A DNA stretch of 64,000 nucleotides from the NCBI RefSeq assembly GCF_019711195.1, contig NZ_CP081299.1, positions 3,472,001 to 3,536,000 on the forward strand. Direction: 5' to 3'. Position numbers and translations under genes: made by a program. Under the pieces are notes generated by a model that saw only the letters and a list, made by a program, of their open reading frames with translations, did not search any database and was not told the DNA's origin. This DNA is from Dyadobacter sp. NIV53. Lineage in GTDB: Bacteria > Bacteroidota > Bacteroidia > Cytophagales > Spirosomataceae. This document shows, in pieces, positions 28,376 through 37,197 of the stretch (the first letter of the stretch is position 1; every line of letters starts with the position of its first letter).

Positions 28376-28705
28376 ATGAAATTTGGTTTAAGTCAAATAA
28401 CGATACAAAACATCACCAGCGTGTTACAACAGTTTCCCGACGTTGAACAGGTTGTGATATATGGATCGAGAGCAAAAGGCAATTTTAAACCCGGCTCTGA
28501 TATTGATTTTGTATTTAAAGGAACAAACTTAACCTCTTTGTTAATGACAAGAATTGATCACCAACTCGATGATTTGCTCTTGCCTTACAATTTTGATCTT
28601 TCGATTTATAATCAGATTGATAATGCGGAACTTACCAACCACATTGAACGAATAGGAAAGATATTTTATGAAAAAGAAGACATTAAGGATAGCCAGAATA
28701 TTTGA
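28376..28705 (+). CDS. MNT-type minimal nucleotidyltransferase antitoxin
   Basis: A 109-residue minimal nucleotidyltransferase. The catalytic motif GSRAKGNFKPGSDIDF holds the Gly30-Ser31 pair and the metal-binding aspartates Asp42 and Asp44 in the expected GSx10DxD layout. It is expected to AMPylate the upstream HEPN protein at Tyr104. A third conserved acidic residue may be the Asp in NFDLSIYN. The two genes are 15 bases apart in toxin-antitoxin order. The gene ends 24 bases before the converging GH30 gene with no clear terminator. Confidence 0.87.
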   Translation: MKFGLSQITIQNITSVLQQFPDVEQVVIYGSRAKGNFKPGSDIDFVFKGTNLTSLLMTRIDHQLDDLLLPYNFDLSIYNQIDNAELTNHIERIGKIFYEKEDIKDSQNI

Positions 28706-28728
28706 ATCTTAGCCATCCTTAAATTCTT

Positions 28729-30186
28729 TTATTTCCAAACCAAAGTAACCACCGTATTCGGCTCAATCGTATAGCTGAACTGATTTTCGCCGACTCCAAC
28801 CGTAAATTTTTTATTATCCGCTCCCTGGTTCAGAACAACCAATGTTTTTGATCCGTCTGGATTTACAAACGCCACGCTTTCCAGCTGAGTAGCAGAAGCA
28901 AACTTATCCGATTGTACCCGAAATGCGCCCGGACGTATGAATTTGGACATATGTGCGATTGTGTAATATTCTACATTTTTTGTAATGGTGCCATTTGAAG
29001 AAAGCGTTACAACGCCGCGGCAGTTATCACATCCTTTATTCTTAGGACCATCATTTTCATCCAGAGCAATATTCCACAACAATGCGTTTTTCGACCAGTT
29101 ATTTACCGTTCCGATAAAAATATTGGACATGTTCCATTTCAGATTATCAGAAAAATTCGTCGCCCATTTTCCACCGGAGATTTCCGTAAAATAAAGTCCT
29201 TTGTCAGGAAACTTGTCATGAACCGTACTCATCGCAGAAACATTTCCTCCATAAGCATGAAAAGCGGAACCTGCTACAAACTGACTCGCTTTTGGGTCGC
29301 TCAGAATTGACATCGGATAACCCGGCCTGTCCCAATTGTGATCGTAAAGCAGGATTTTTGTCTTAATACCGTTATCCTTGAAAAGTGGGCCCAGATGATT
29401 TTTAATAAATTCCCCCTGTGCGGAGGAATCCATTCCCATCGACGGATAGGCCGCTTCGTGCAACGGTTCGTTCTGTACAGAAAGGGCATCGATGGTAATT
29501 CCCTCTTTTTTGTATGCGTCAAGATACTTGACAAAATAATTGGCATAGGCTGCATACCATTCTGGTTTAAGGCTTCCTCCTCCCAGTTTTCCGCTGGTTT
29601 TCATCCAAGCCGGCGCTGACCAGGGTGTTGCCATGATTTTAATGGACGGCTGCAAACCTACCACTGACTTCAAAACAGGCAATAAATCATCCTGATCTTT
29701 TGCAATGGAAAACTTGCTTAACGTCGCATCCGTTTGTCCGGCAGGCAAATCATCATAAGTGAAATCTTCCAGAGAAAAGTCTGAAGCACCCATTGTAATA
29801 CGCAAATAACTTACGCCGATACCAGTTTGCGGATCAAACAAATCTTTCAGAAATGTTTCCCGCTGCGTGGCATTCAGTTTTTTATTGATCAAATAAGCCG
29901 ACGAACCTGTTAGCGCCGCTCCAAAACCTTCAATTTCCTGCAATTTGGACCCAAAATCAATATTGATCAGATTTGCAGATGGGGGCACCGTGCCTGATTT
30001 CACAATGGAAAGCGCATTTTCACTTTTCAGTAATTTACTCTGTGTTCCATTCGTAACCCAAACCGCAACTTTGTTTGCCGTCGTTGTATCTGTTGGCTGA
30101 GGCGTTTCTGTTGCGGGAGATTTTCCTGAGCAGCTCCCAAATGCTCCGCTCAAACCAATAAAAACAGCTATTAGTAACTTTCTCAT
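28729..30186 (-). CDS. GH30 glycoside hydrolase lipoprotein, probably beta-1,6-glucanase
   Basis: A 485-residue lipoprotein (lipobox GAFGSC, Cys19) with a GH30 barrel and C-terminal beta-sandwich. Acid/base Glu240 is in SVQNEP and nucleophile Glu335 in FTEISGG. LQEIEGFGAALT, TPWSAPAWMK and GCDNCRGVVTL are features of subfamily GH30_3, whose members cut beta-1,6-glucan; assignment to that subfamily is my inference. Glucosylceramidase (GH30_1) activity is the main alternative. It is the last gene of the run susC-susD-GH30. B. thetaiotaomicron has a comparable GH30_3/SusCD locus for fungal beta-1,6-glucan. Confidence 0.92.
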   Translation of the reverse strand: MRKLLIAVFIGLSGAFGSCSGKSPATETPQPTDTTTANKVAVWVTNGTQSKLLKSENALSIVKSGTVPPSANLINIDFGSKLQEIEGFGAALTGSSAYLINKKLNATQRETFLKDLFDPQTGIGVSYLRITMGASDFSLEDFTYDDLPAGQTDATLSKFSIAKDQDDLLPVLKSVVGLQPSIKIMATPWSAPAWMKTSGKLGGGSLKPEWYAAYANYFVKYLDAYKKEGITIDALSVQNEPLHEAAYPSMGMDSSAQGEFIKNHLGPLFKDNGIKTKILLYDHNWDRPGYPMSILSDPKASQFVAGSAFHAYGGNVSAMSTVHDKFPDKGLYFTEISGGKWATNFSDNLKWNMSNIFIGTVNNWSKNALLWNIALDENDGPKNKGCDNCRGVVTLSSNGTITKNVEYYTIAHMSKFIRPGAFRVQSDKFASATQLESVAFVNPDGSKTLVVLNQGADNKKFTVGVGENQFSYTIEPNTVVTLVWK

Positions 30187-30270
30187 GTATGTAATTTAAA
30201 TGAAAAATCATGTTGAAAACAGGTAATTCAACCAAATTAACCCGCTTTCAACATGACCGAAATCTGTTTC

Positions 30271-31737
30271 TTAATAACCTTTATTCTGGGTCAAACTCGC
30301 ATTTTTATCAATTTCCCCTTGTGGAATCGGCCATAGTAACCTGGTTTGGGTAACATTATATTTCAAACTGTTTCCTGAACCATCCTTAACCGCGTCCATC
30401 ACTGCAATTGCCCTGTCCGTACGAGCCAGGTCATACCAGCGCTGGCCTTCAAATGCCAATTCCAGACGACGCTCTTTTTCTATTGCCAGTCGCATTGCAG
30501 TTTGGTCAGCAGCAGTTGCTGCCGGAAGTTTTACACGAGTTCTGACCTGGTTTACCAAAGTGCGGGCACCAGCCAAATCGCCGGTTTCATTGAGTGCTTC
30601 CGCTTTTAAAAGTAATACATCCGCCAAACGATACATGACTATATTTTGGGAAGCATCCGTATTACGCATTTTGTAGGCAAAAGGAAACTTCGTCAAAGGC
30701 CAGTATTTGTCCGACCATTTGCCAGTTACATCAGCCGTGAAAACTGTCGAAGCCTTGCGAACAACGTCTTTTTCGTCGTCATAAGCTTTTAACAAATCGT
30801 TGGAAGGTGTGTTGAATTTCTTCCAATCCGTACCGTAAAACATCGAAGAACCCCAGTTTCCACCGGTTGACCAATCTTCAAAATTTAGTTCAAAAATAGC
30901 CTCCGCACTGTTTTCATGCTTTCCATCCCAAAGATCTTCGAAATTTGGCATTAAGGAATAACCCAGTCCGATTACTTTATCTGCATTGGTTTTTACCTTT
31001 TCCCAATCCTTCTTTGTCGCATAAACCTTTGCCAGCAATGTGTAAACGGCTCCCGGCGTTACAGTCATTTTATCCGGACCGGACTTTGGAACAACCGTAG
31101 CCGCTTCGTCAAGATCCTTGATAATTTGTGTATAAACATCCTCCGCAGAACTTCTGGCAGGATACAATTTCCCGTAAACTTCTTCCACATTAGAAGAGGT
31201 AATGGTCGGCAGTTCATCTACTACCAAAGGAATATCACCAAAAATCCGAACGAGATCGAAATACGCACGTGCCCGCATAAATTTCGCTTCACCCACGATC
31301 TGCGCTTTCCGGTCAGCCGATAAACCCGCATCCGTCACTTTCGGAACATTGGCAATAATGGAATTCGCACTTGCAACATGGCCGTACAAATATTGCCAGT
31401 CTCTGGCTGCAACCGCATTTGTTGACAGGATACGGAATTCATCTACTTCAAACCAGGCCGCGTTATCCGCACCAGCATAAGCATTGTCGGATTCGCCGTC
31501 ACCCAATATAAAATAATCCATCACATAATATTCCGATGAACTGCTTTTGAAAATAGAATAACAACCCGCCAAAGCCGCTTCAGCACTTGCCGCATCTTTG
31601 ATAGAAGAACCGGCCGTTCCTGTTCCGTCACCACCAACTACTGTTTGGGAAATTGGCTTTAAATCCAGCTGATCCTGACAAGAGGGCAGCAGCATGGATG
31701 ATCCCAGTAAAAAAGCTATATAACTTATCTTTTTCAT
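30271..31737 (-). CDS. SusD/RagB-family glycan-binding lipoprotein (GH30 locus)
   Basis: A 488-residue surface lipoprotein with lipobox LLPSCQDQ (Cys20). SusD-like helices are seen at VGEAKFMRARAYFDLVRIFGDIPLV, and the RagB part at YRLADVLLLKAEALNETGD and EKERRLELAFEGQRWYDLART. It ends LLWPIPQGEIDKNASLTQNKGY, a normal SusD end. It starts 12 bases after the susC stop, so the two are co-transcribed. It is about 80 residues shorter than the fructan-locus SusD, within the family range. It probably binds the same glycan that the GH30 enzyme cuts. Confidence 0.95.
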   Translation of the reverse strand: MKKISYIAFLLGSSMLLPSCQDQLDLKPISQTVVGGDGTGTAGSSIKDAASAEAALAGCYSIFKSSSSEYYVMDYFILGDGESDNAYAGADNAAWFEVDEFRILSTNAVAARDWQYLYGHVASANSIIANVPKVTDAGLSADRKAQIVGEAKFMRARAYFDLVRIFGDIPLVVDELPTITSSNVEEVYGKLYPARSSAEDVYTQIIKDLDEAATVVPKSGPDKMTVTPGAVYTLLAKVYATKKDWEKVKTNADKVIGLGYSLMPNFEDLWDGKHENSAEAIFELNFEDWSTGGNWGSSMFYGTDWKKFNTPSNDLLKAYDDEKDVVRKASTVFTADVTGKWSDKYWPLTKFPFAYKMRNTDASQNIVMYRLADVLLLKAEALNETGDLAGARTLVNQVRTRVKLPAATAADQTAMRLAIEKERRLELAFEGQRWYDLARTDRAIAVMDAVKDGSGNSLKYNVTQTRLLWPIPQGEIDKNASLTQNKGY

Positions 31738-31749
31738 AAAATTCTTTGA

Positions 31750-34716
31750 TTAAAACTGAACATTAATACCTGCTACGAATGCACGTGAAACCGGGTAAGT
31801 CCCATAGTCGATACCCAAAGTTGCACCGCTCGAAGTAAACGCATTTACCTCAGGATCAAACCCTTTGTATTTCGTAAAAGTCAGCAGGTTTTGCGCTGTA
31901 ACGTAAATAGAAGCTCTGCTCAACTTAATTTTATTGGCAAATTCTTTCTTTAAAGCATAGGAAATTGTTGTGCTTTTAAGACGTAAGAAAGATGCATTTT
32001 CAACAAAACGAGAAGAAATCAGCGAGTTGTTCACATTACCATCTGTCGCTCTTGGAATATCGGTGATATCACCCGCTTTTTGCCAACGCCTCAACACTTC
32101 CGTAGACTGGTTTTTACTGTCATACATTCCTTCTGTTTCCAAACGGGATGCATTAAATGCCTTGTTGCCCTGCGATCCCTGGAACAGGAACGATAAGCTG
32201 AAACTTTTGTAAGTCAGGTTATTATTCATTCCGTAGGTGAATTTCGGCTGTGCAGATCCAAGTATGGTCCGGTCAGACGGAGAAAAAGCACCATCGCCAT
32301 TTACATCTTTGTAGATCATATCACCCGTTTCAGGATTTACACCCTCAGCAATATATCCGTAAAACGTGCCCAATGAAGCACCTTCCTGCAAAATGATGAT
32401 CTGGTCGCTACGTCCTTCCACATCCGCATAACGGTAAATTTTGCTCAGCTGTAAGTCGGTAATTTTATTCTTGTTGAAAGCAATGTTGAAATCCGTTGTC
32501 CATTGAAATGCAGATTTGTCAAAATTCACAGTCGACAGTACAAATTCAAGACCTTTATTTTCAAGTTTCCCTGAGTTTCTTGGCATGTAAGTATACCCGC
32601 TTGTATTTGGCAAAGGCACATTCAACAGCAGATCATTCGTCTTTTTCAGGTAGGCGTCCGCGGTAACCGTCACGCGTCCCTGCAGCATACTCAGGTCAAT
32701 ACCAATATTACTTTGAGTCGTTGTTTCCCATCTCAAATCAGGATTCGGAGCGTATGAAGGATTCGTAACGGCAGGCCCGGAAGGCGGAACGGTAGGCGTG
32801 CGACGGGTGTAAGTGTTCAAACCATACGACGCATAATTGGCCAATCCTTCCTGATTACCATTCTGTCCCCAGCCTCCTCGTAGTTTCAGGTCATTGATAA
32901 ACTTGACATCCTGCATAAACGGCTCAGCAGAAATACGCCATCCGGCAGAAACCGATGGAAAGAAGCCCCATTGATTTCCCTTTGCCAGTTTAGATGATCC
33001 GTCCGCCCTGAAATTCGCTGTGATCAAATATCTACTGTCAAAATTATACATCAACCGACCCAGGTATGAGTTTAAAAACCATTCGGATTGTTCGGTATAG
33101 GCGTCTGTAATTTCATTGGCGGCATTCATCGTTTTCACAATTCCGTCAGAAGGAAAATCGCGGCCGGCGATGTACGAATTATTCCAGGTATTTTTCTGAA
33201 CCGTAGTTCCGGCAAGTGCTGAGAAATTATGTTTGTTCCAGTTCTTTTCATAATTCAGCGTATTTTCCCACAGATAAGTAAACGAGTTGCTTCTCGTAGC
33301 ATTTCCAAGTCCGTGCGTACTTCCACTGCTTCCCCAGCCTTCGGTAGTCCGGTACGGATCGAGGTAATAGTCGTTGGAATGATTCATGTAATCGATCCCG
33401 AAATTGGAACGTACAAACAGCCCTTTTGCCAAAGTAATGTCTCCAACCACGTTACCAAAAATTCTGTTATCCTTTGCCGCCTGGGTAGGTCCGTACATCG
33501 CAGCGAGTGGATTGTCCCATCCTGCTTTTAGCGGATTTGTAGAAAAAATAGTACCTCTTATGCTATCCTGAGTGTAAATCCCCATCGTTGGCGGAGCACC
33601 CAAAGCACCCAAAACCACTGCATTACGACCGGCGTTATTATTGTCTTTTACATCTCTGATCTTCGCGTTGGCATAACTGAAATTGGTTGTCAGCTTAAAC
33701 CAGCTTTTGATCTGATTGTCAAGATTTGCACGGAATGAATACCTGTTGTAGCTGGCCGGTTTAATAATACCGTTATCTCTCGTCATCGCACCCGACACAA
33801 AGTATTTACTCTTGTCGGTACCGCCGGAAAAAGAAAGCTGGTAATTCTGGTTATGGCCTTTTTTGAAAACCTCTTTATTCCAATCCGTAGTCTGGCTTCC
33901 AACGGTTACATTATTGCCCATTTCATTCATCAGATCAGCATATTGCTGCGGATTGAGGACGTTGATCTTTTTGGCAATATTTGAAAAGCCATAATATGCG
34001 CCAAAACTAACCTGAGACTGATTGGCTTTACCTCTTTTCGTTGTTACGATAACGACGCCGTTAGAAGCTCTCGCACCATAAATCGCAGCCGACGAAGCAT
34101 CTTTCAAAACCTGAATGCTTTCAATATCATTCACATTCAAATCCCTCGTATCCATGGTTGGAACTCCGTCGATTACATACAAAGGCTCGTTTCCTGCCTG
34201 TACCGAAGTCGCACCACGCACACGAATCGACAAAGCACTTCCCGGCTTACCAGAAGGCTGCGTCACCTGAACACCCGCTGCTTTTCCCTGCAATGCCTGA
34301 GCTGCCTGAATGATCGGCCTTTCTTCGATATCTTTTGTACTTACCGAAGCAATGGCCGTTGTCACATCACCACGTTTCTGTGTTCCATAACCTATTACAA
34401 TAACCTCATCCAGACTTTTAAGATCGGCTGAAAGTGTCACATTAATCTGGGTTTGGTTTCCCACGGTAATTTCCTGAGACCCGTAACCTATAAAAGAAAT
34501 AACCAGAACTGATTGCGCGTTTGGCACTCCAATTGAATATTTCCCATCCACATCTGTAACTGTACCAGATTGCGTCCCCTTTACCAAAACACTCGCGCCC
34601 GGCAGTGTCTGGTTTTGCTGATCTTTAATTACTCCTTTCACAGTAATATCCTGCCCGTTTGCAAGGCCGACCACTGCAAAAATCATGGCAATGAACATCG
34701 TAACTCGCTTTCCCAT
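31750..34716 (-). CDS. SusC-type TonB-dependent outer membrane transporter (GH30 locus)
   Basis: A 988-residue outer membrane importer. After the signal peptide (to about LANGQ) come the carboxypeptidase-D-like domain (TVKGVIKDQQNQTLPGASVLVKG), the plug with ALQGKAAGVQVTQ and LKDASSAAIYGARASNGVVIV, and the beta-barrel ending in AFVAGINVQF. These are the standard SusC/RagA features. It is the first gene of a three-gene run with susD and GH30. A -7 box lies at 34775-34782 on the same strand. The gene directly upstream on the same strand is the unusual 7TMR/zinc-ribbon protein. Confidence 0.96.
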   Translation of the reverse strand: MGKRVTMFIAMIFAVVGLANGQDITVKGVIKDQQNQTLPGASVLVKGTQSGTVTDVDGKYSIGVPNAQSVLVISFIGYGSQEITVGNQTQINVTLSADLKSLDEVIVIGYGTQKRGDVTTAIASVSTKDIEERPIIQAAQALQGKAAGVQVTQPSGKPGSALSIRVRGATSVQAGNEPLYVIDGVPTMDTRDLNVNDIESIQVLKDASSAAIYGARASNGVVIVTTKRGKANQSQVSFGAYYGFSNIAKKINVLNPQQYADLMNEMGNNVTVGSQTTDWNKEVFKKGHNQNYQLSFSGGTDKSKYFVSGAMTRDNGIIKPASYNRYSFRANLDNQIKSWFKLTTNFSYANAKIRDVKDNNNAGRNAVVLGALGAPPTMGIYTQDSIRGTIFSTNPLKAGWDNPLAAMYGPTQAAKDNRIFGNVVGDITLAKGLFVRSNFGIDYMNHSNDYYLDPYRTTEGWGSSGSTHGLGNATRSNSFTYLWENTLNYEKNWNKHNFSALAGTTVQKNTWNNSYIAGRDFPSDGIVKTMNAANEITDAYTEQSEWFLNSYLGRLMYNFDSRYLITANFRADGSSKLAKGNQWGFFPSVSAGWRISAEPFMQDVKFINDLKLRGGWGQNGNQEGLANYASYGLNTYTRRTPTVPPSGPAVTNPSYAPNPDLRWETTTQSNIGIDLSMLQGRVTVTADAYLKKTNDLLLNVPLPNTSGYTYMPRNSGKLENKGLEFVLSTVNFDKSAFQWTTDFNIAFNKNKITDLQLSKIYRYADVEGRSDQIIILQEGASLGTFYGYIAEGVNPETGDMIYKDVNGDGAFSPSDRTILGSAQPKFTYGMNNNLTYKSFSLSFLFQGSQGNKAFNASRLETEGMYDSKNQSTEVLRRWQKAGDITDIPRATDGNVNNSLISSRFVENASFLRLKSTTISYALKKEFANKIKLSRASIYVTAQNLLTFTKYKGFDPEVNAFTSSGATLGIDYGTYPVSRAFVAGINVQF

Positions 34717-34774
34717 AAATTGTTAATGAATTGTTAGTAATTTATTTGATAATTTTTAGGACAATTCCATGCAG

Positions 34775-34840
34775 CAAATTTATGTATACTTACAGACATT
34801 TAGAAAATAAATTTTATCATAAATATCTGTATAATAGACA
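34775..34840 (-). promoter_or_regulatory. Promoter and repeated site before susC of the GH30 locus
   Basis: On the minus strand TAAATTTG (34775-34782) fits the -7 consensus TAnnTTTG, about 58 bases before the susC ATG. Directly upstream is a site read on plus as TGTATACTTACAGACA (34783-34798), and 45 bases further a second as TGTATAATAGACA (34828-34840). Both share TGTATA and AGACA ends. They are placed where an activator would bind. The rest of 34841-35006 is AT-rich and shows nothing else. Confidence 0.45.
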
Positions 34841-35006
34841 GTTATATAAATATTGATACGGTTCAGCCCCGCTGGGAAATGATTGTGATCAGCCTGATTT
34901 ACAAGGGATGTGAAGATTTTGATGCAGGGTCGTGCTCAACGAATTGATACGCCTGCAAGCCGCTCGTTTTTTGCAAAAAAATATTTTGGAGGTGTGAAAA
35001 GCAGAA

Positions 35007-36964
35007 TTATGCCGGCTCCAAAGAATGGTCAAGCACCAACAAACTCCACCCCTCGCCGGACTTAGAAGCGGCAATTTCTTTCCTCCGGTCGTGCATTGCC
35101 TTTTTGATTCTGCTACCGTAAGCCCAACAAGTGCTCTGCCGTATCGAAAGGATTTCGGACAGTTTATGAGAAGAAATTTTTCCCTTTGTAGTGTAAATCA
35201 AAAAGACCATATAGAATGCCTTGTTGATAGGAATGCGGGTATTTTGAAAGATTGTATGAGAAATTACTGATTCGTCGTAATCACATTTTGCACACCGCCG
35301 ACTGTAAGGAGTATGGCCATGGAAATAATGATCGTGCCCGCATTTCCGGCATTCATAGTGATCATTCGCAGTACCATTTTTCCATTTCATACCAGCCAGA
35401 AACCGGAAACAGCTTTCATTATCAGGATATATTTTCGAGAATTCTTCAAAGTTAACTTCAGTAGACATCACGCGTGCCTGCGTCACTTTCACCACGTTAG
35501 TTTGCAGGACTTCATTATCTTTTTCCAGAAGAAGGTTCATTTGCAAAATTTCTTCCTTTTGTTTTTGCAGAAGCTCATTCACTTGCGTCAATTCCTCGTT
35601 CTGCGCTTCAATAATCGCCGATTTTTCCAAAACTTCTTTGGTTCTTTCCACTACCTGAGATTCAAGTTTAACATTCTGAGAATCTTTCAGTTTTTCATTC
35701 AGCGTCATCTGATGAATGATCTGCCGTTGCGCTCTGTCTTTCTTTTTTTCAAGATCCGTACTTTGTCTCCGATCGCGAAGGAGAGAAAGATCATTTCAAT
35801 CACAAAGCAGATACTTAAACTATAATAAGTTACTACCCCAAAATTGAGGCCTTCAACATGGAGCATCAATAACAGCTTGTGTATGAACCCAATAGAAAGA
35901 AATGTGTATCCCAAAACAAAAAAACGAGCCGGGCGATAGCCTTGCCGGTAAATATAAATGCCCGTGTAAAATGCAACGGCAAGCGGCACCAGTTCAATGA
36001 ATTTGTAGCTGAACCAGTTGGTATTGAAAGCGAAACATATTCCGAAAAACAATGTCCTCAATATCATGACCAAAATGATAAAACGATCCAGTTTCGGCGC
36101 TTTTCTGTGGGTGTAGAGAAGTGTTCGTGTAAATTGCAGCGCAAAAATACTGATACCGAATAGTGCAATTCCATACGCATATTGATTCCATTCCGGAGCA
36201 TGCGGCCAAAGATATTGATACGCAACGCCATCAATACACATTTCAAAAAGGCCAACACAAAGATTGTAAAGTACATAATAAAGATATTGTACCTGCCTGA
36301 CTGCCAGATACATCATCAGATTATAAAAACTAAAAACCAGCACCATTCCATAAAATATCCCGAAAATGAAGTACTCATCCAGTGCATACTGAATAAAACG
36401 GTTTACGGATCGCAGGACTATAATAGCATCCGCCGTTTGGTGAGATTTCACCCTGAAATAGTACGTTCCGTCATAAGCCTTGTCATTGGGAATATTAATC
36501 TCAAAGTTCTTGTGAGAATATTCCCTGTTTCGGAATGGCAGCTGGTCGCCCATTTGCCTGGATTGATAGCCCCCATTTCCATCTGGCAAAAAGGCTGTGA
36601 TATCGTCAATGGTCTGATCAAAAAATTCAAGGATCCAGTTCTTCCCGCTGTCCGGTTTATGCCGGATTTTAATCCTGAACCAATATGTTGATTTCAGATT
36701 GTAATTCTGTGGTGTATTTGTTTTACCAGTGACAAATCTTCTGCCCAGGTCGGTTGACAGAATTTGCTCTAAGGTATATTTTCCATCCTTATCTTCCAGA
36801 TACTGAATTTCCGGCCCGGTAAACATGTGCTGATCTACCGAATCCTTAATCTCCACGGCAGGTTGTGATTTCGCACAAGGCGAAGTACATATAAAGAGAA
36901 ACATACATAAAGCGAGCACTTTATGGCTTTTTCCAAATATGCTTATGTAGAATTTGCTATTCAT
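35007..36964 (-). CDS. 7TMR-DISM membrane sensor fused through a coiled coil to an IS1595-type zinc-ribbon/HTH domain (frameshifted)
   Basis: Two minus-strand frames join into one protein of about 652 residues. The first (36964-35705) has a signal peptide, an extracytoplasmic DISMED2-type beta domain (about 40-185) and seven membrane helices (about 195-400). The second (to 35007) carries a coiled coil (VVERTKEVLEKSAIIEAQNEELTQ) and then a domain matching the N-terminal part of IS1595 transposases: YPDNESCFRFLAGMKW, CRKCG and CAKCD zinc ligands, HTIFQNTRIPINKAF, and an HTH-like ISSHKLSEILSIRQSTCWAYGSRIKKAM. The catalytic DDE domain is missing. Adding one base in the run of seven T (plus strand, 35743-35749) gives KKKKDRAQRQIIHQMTLNEKL and a single open frame. 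It precedes susC-susD-GH30 on the same strand, so it may be their regulator. Confidence 0.82.
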
Positions 36965-37197
36965 TTATTCCCGGCTTTGCCTTATTTCAAGTTGATGAAC
37001 CATTACTAAATTTTCTTTTCCTAAAAGACAGTTTACTATATAACGAAGTGCCGGTTACCGTACATCCATTTATAAACTTTACCTGAAAATTATTACGTAT
37101 TTTTGAGCCCCAATTGTAATATTATTAAAATCAGGAATTTGTTGTACAATTTATATGTATTAATCTCCTGAATATAAATTTCGAATAACTGTATCCA

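Noticed and set aside
35007..35708. An IS1595 insertion sequence
   Set aside because: Only the zinc-ribbon and HTH part is present, the DDE domain is missing, no terminal inverted repeats or target duplications were seen, and the part continues in frame (after one base) from the 7TMR protein.
35313..35825. Phe/His-rich plus-strand frame opposite the coiled-coil region
   Set aside because: It mirrors the repetitive coiled-coil codons of the real minus-strand gene and shows no domain.
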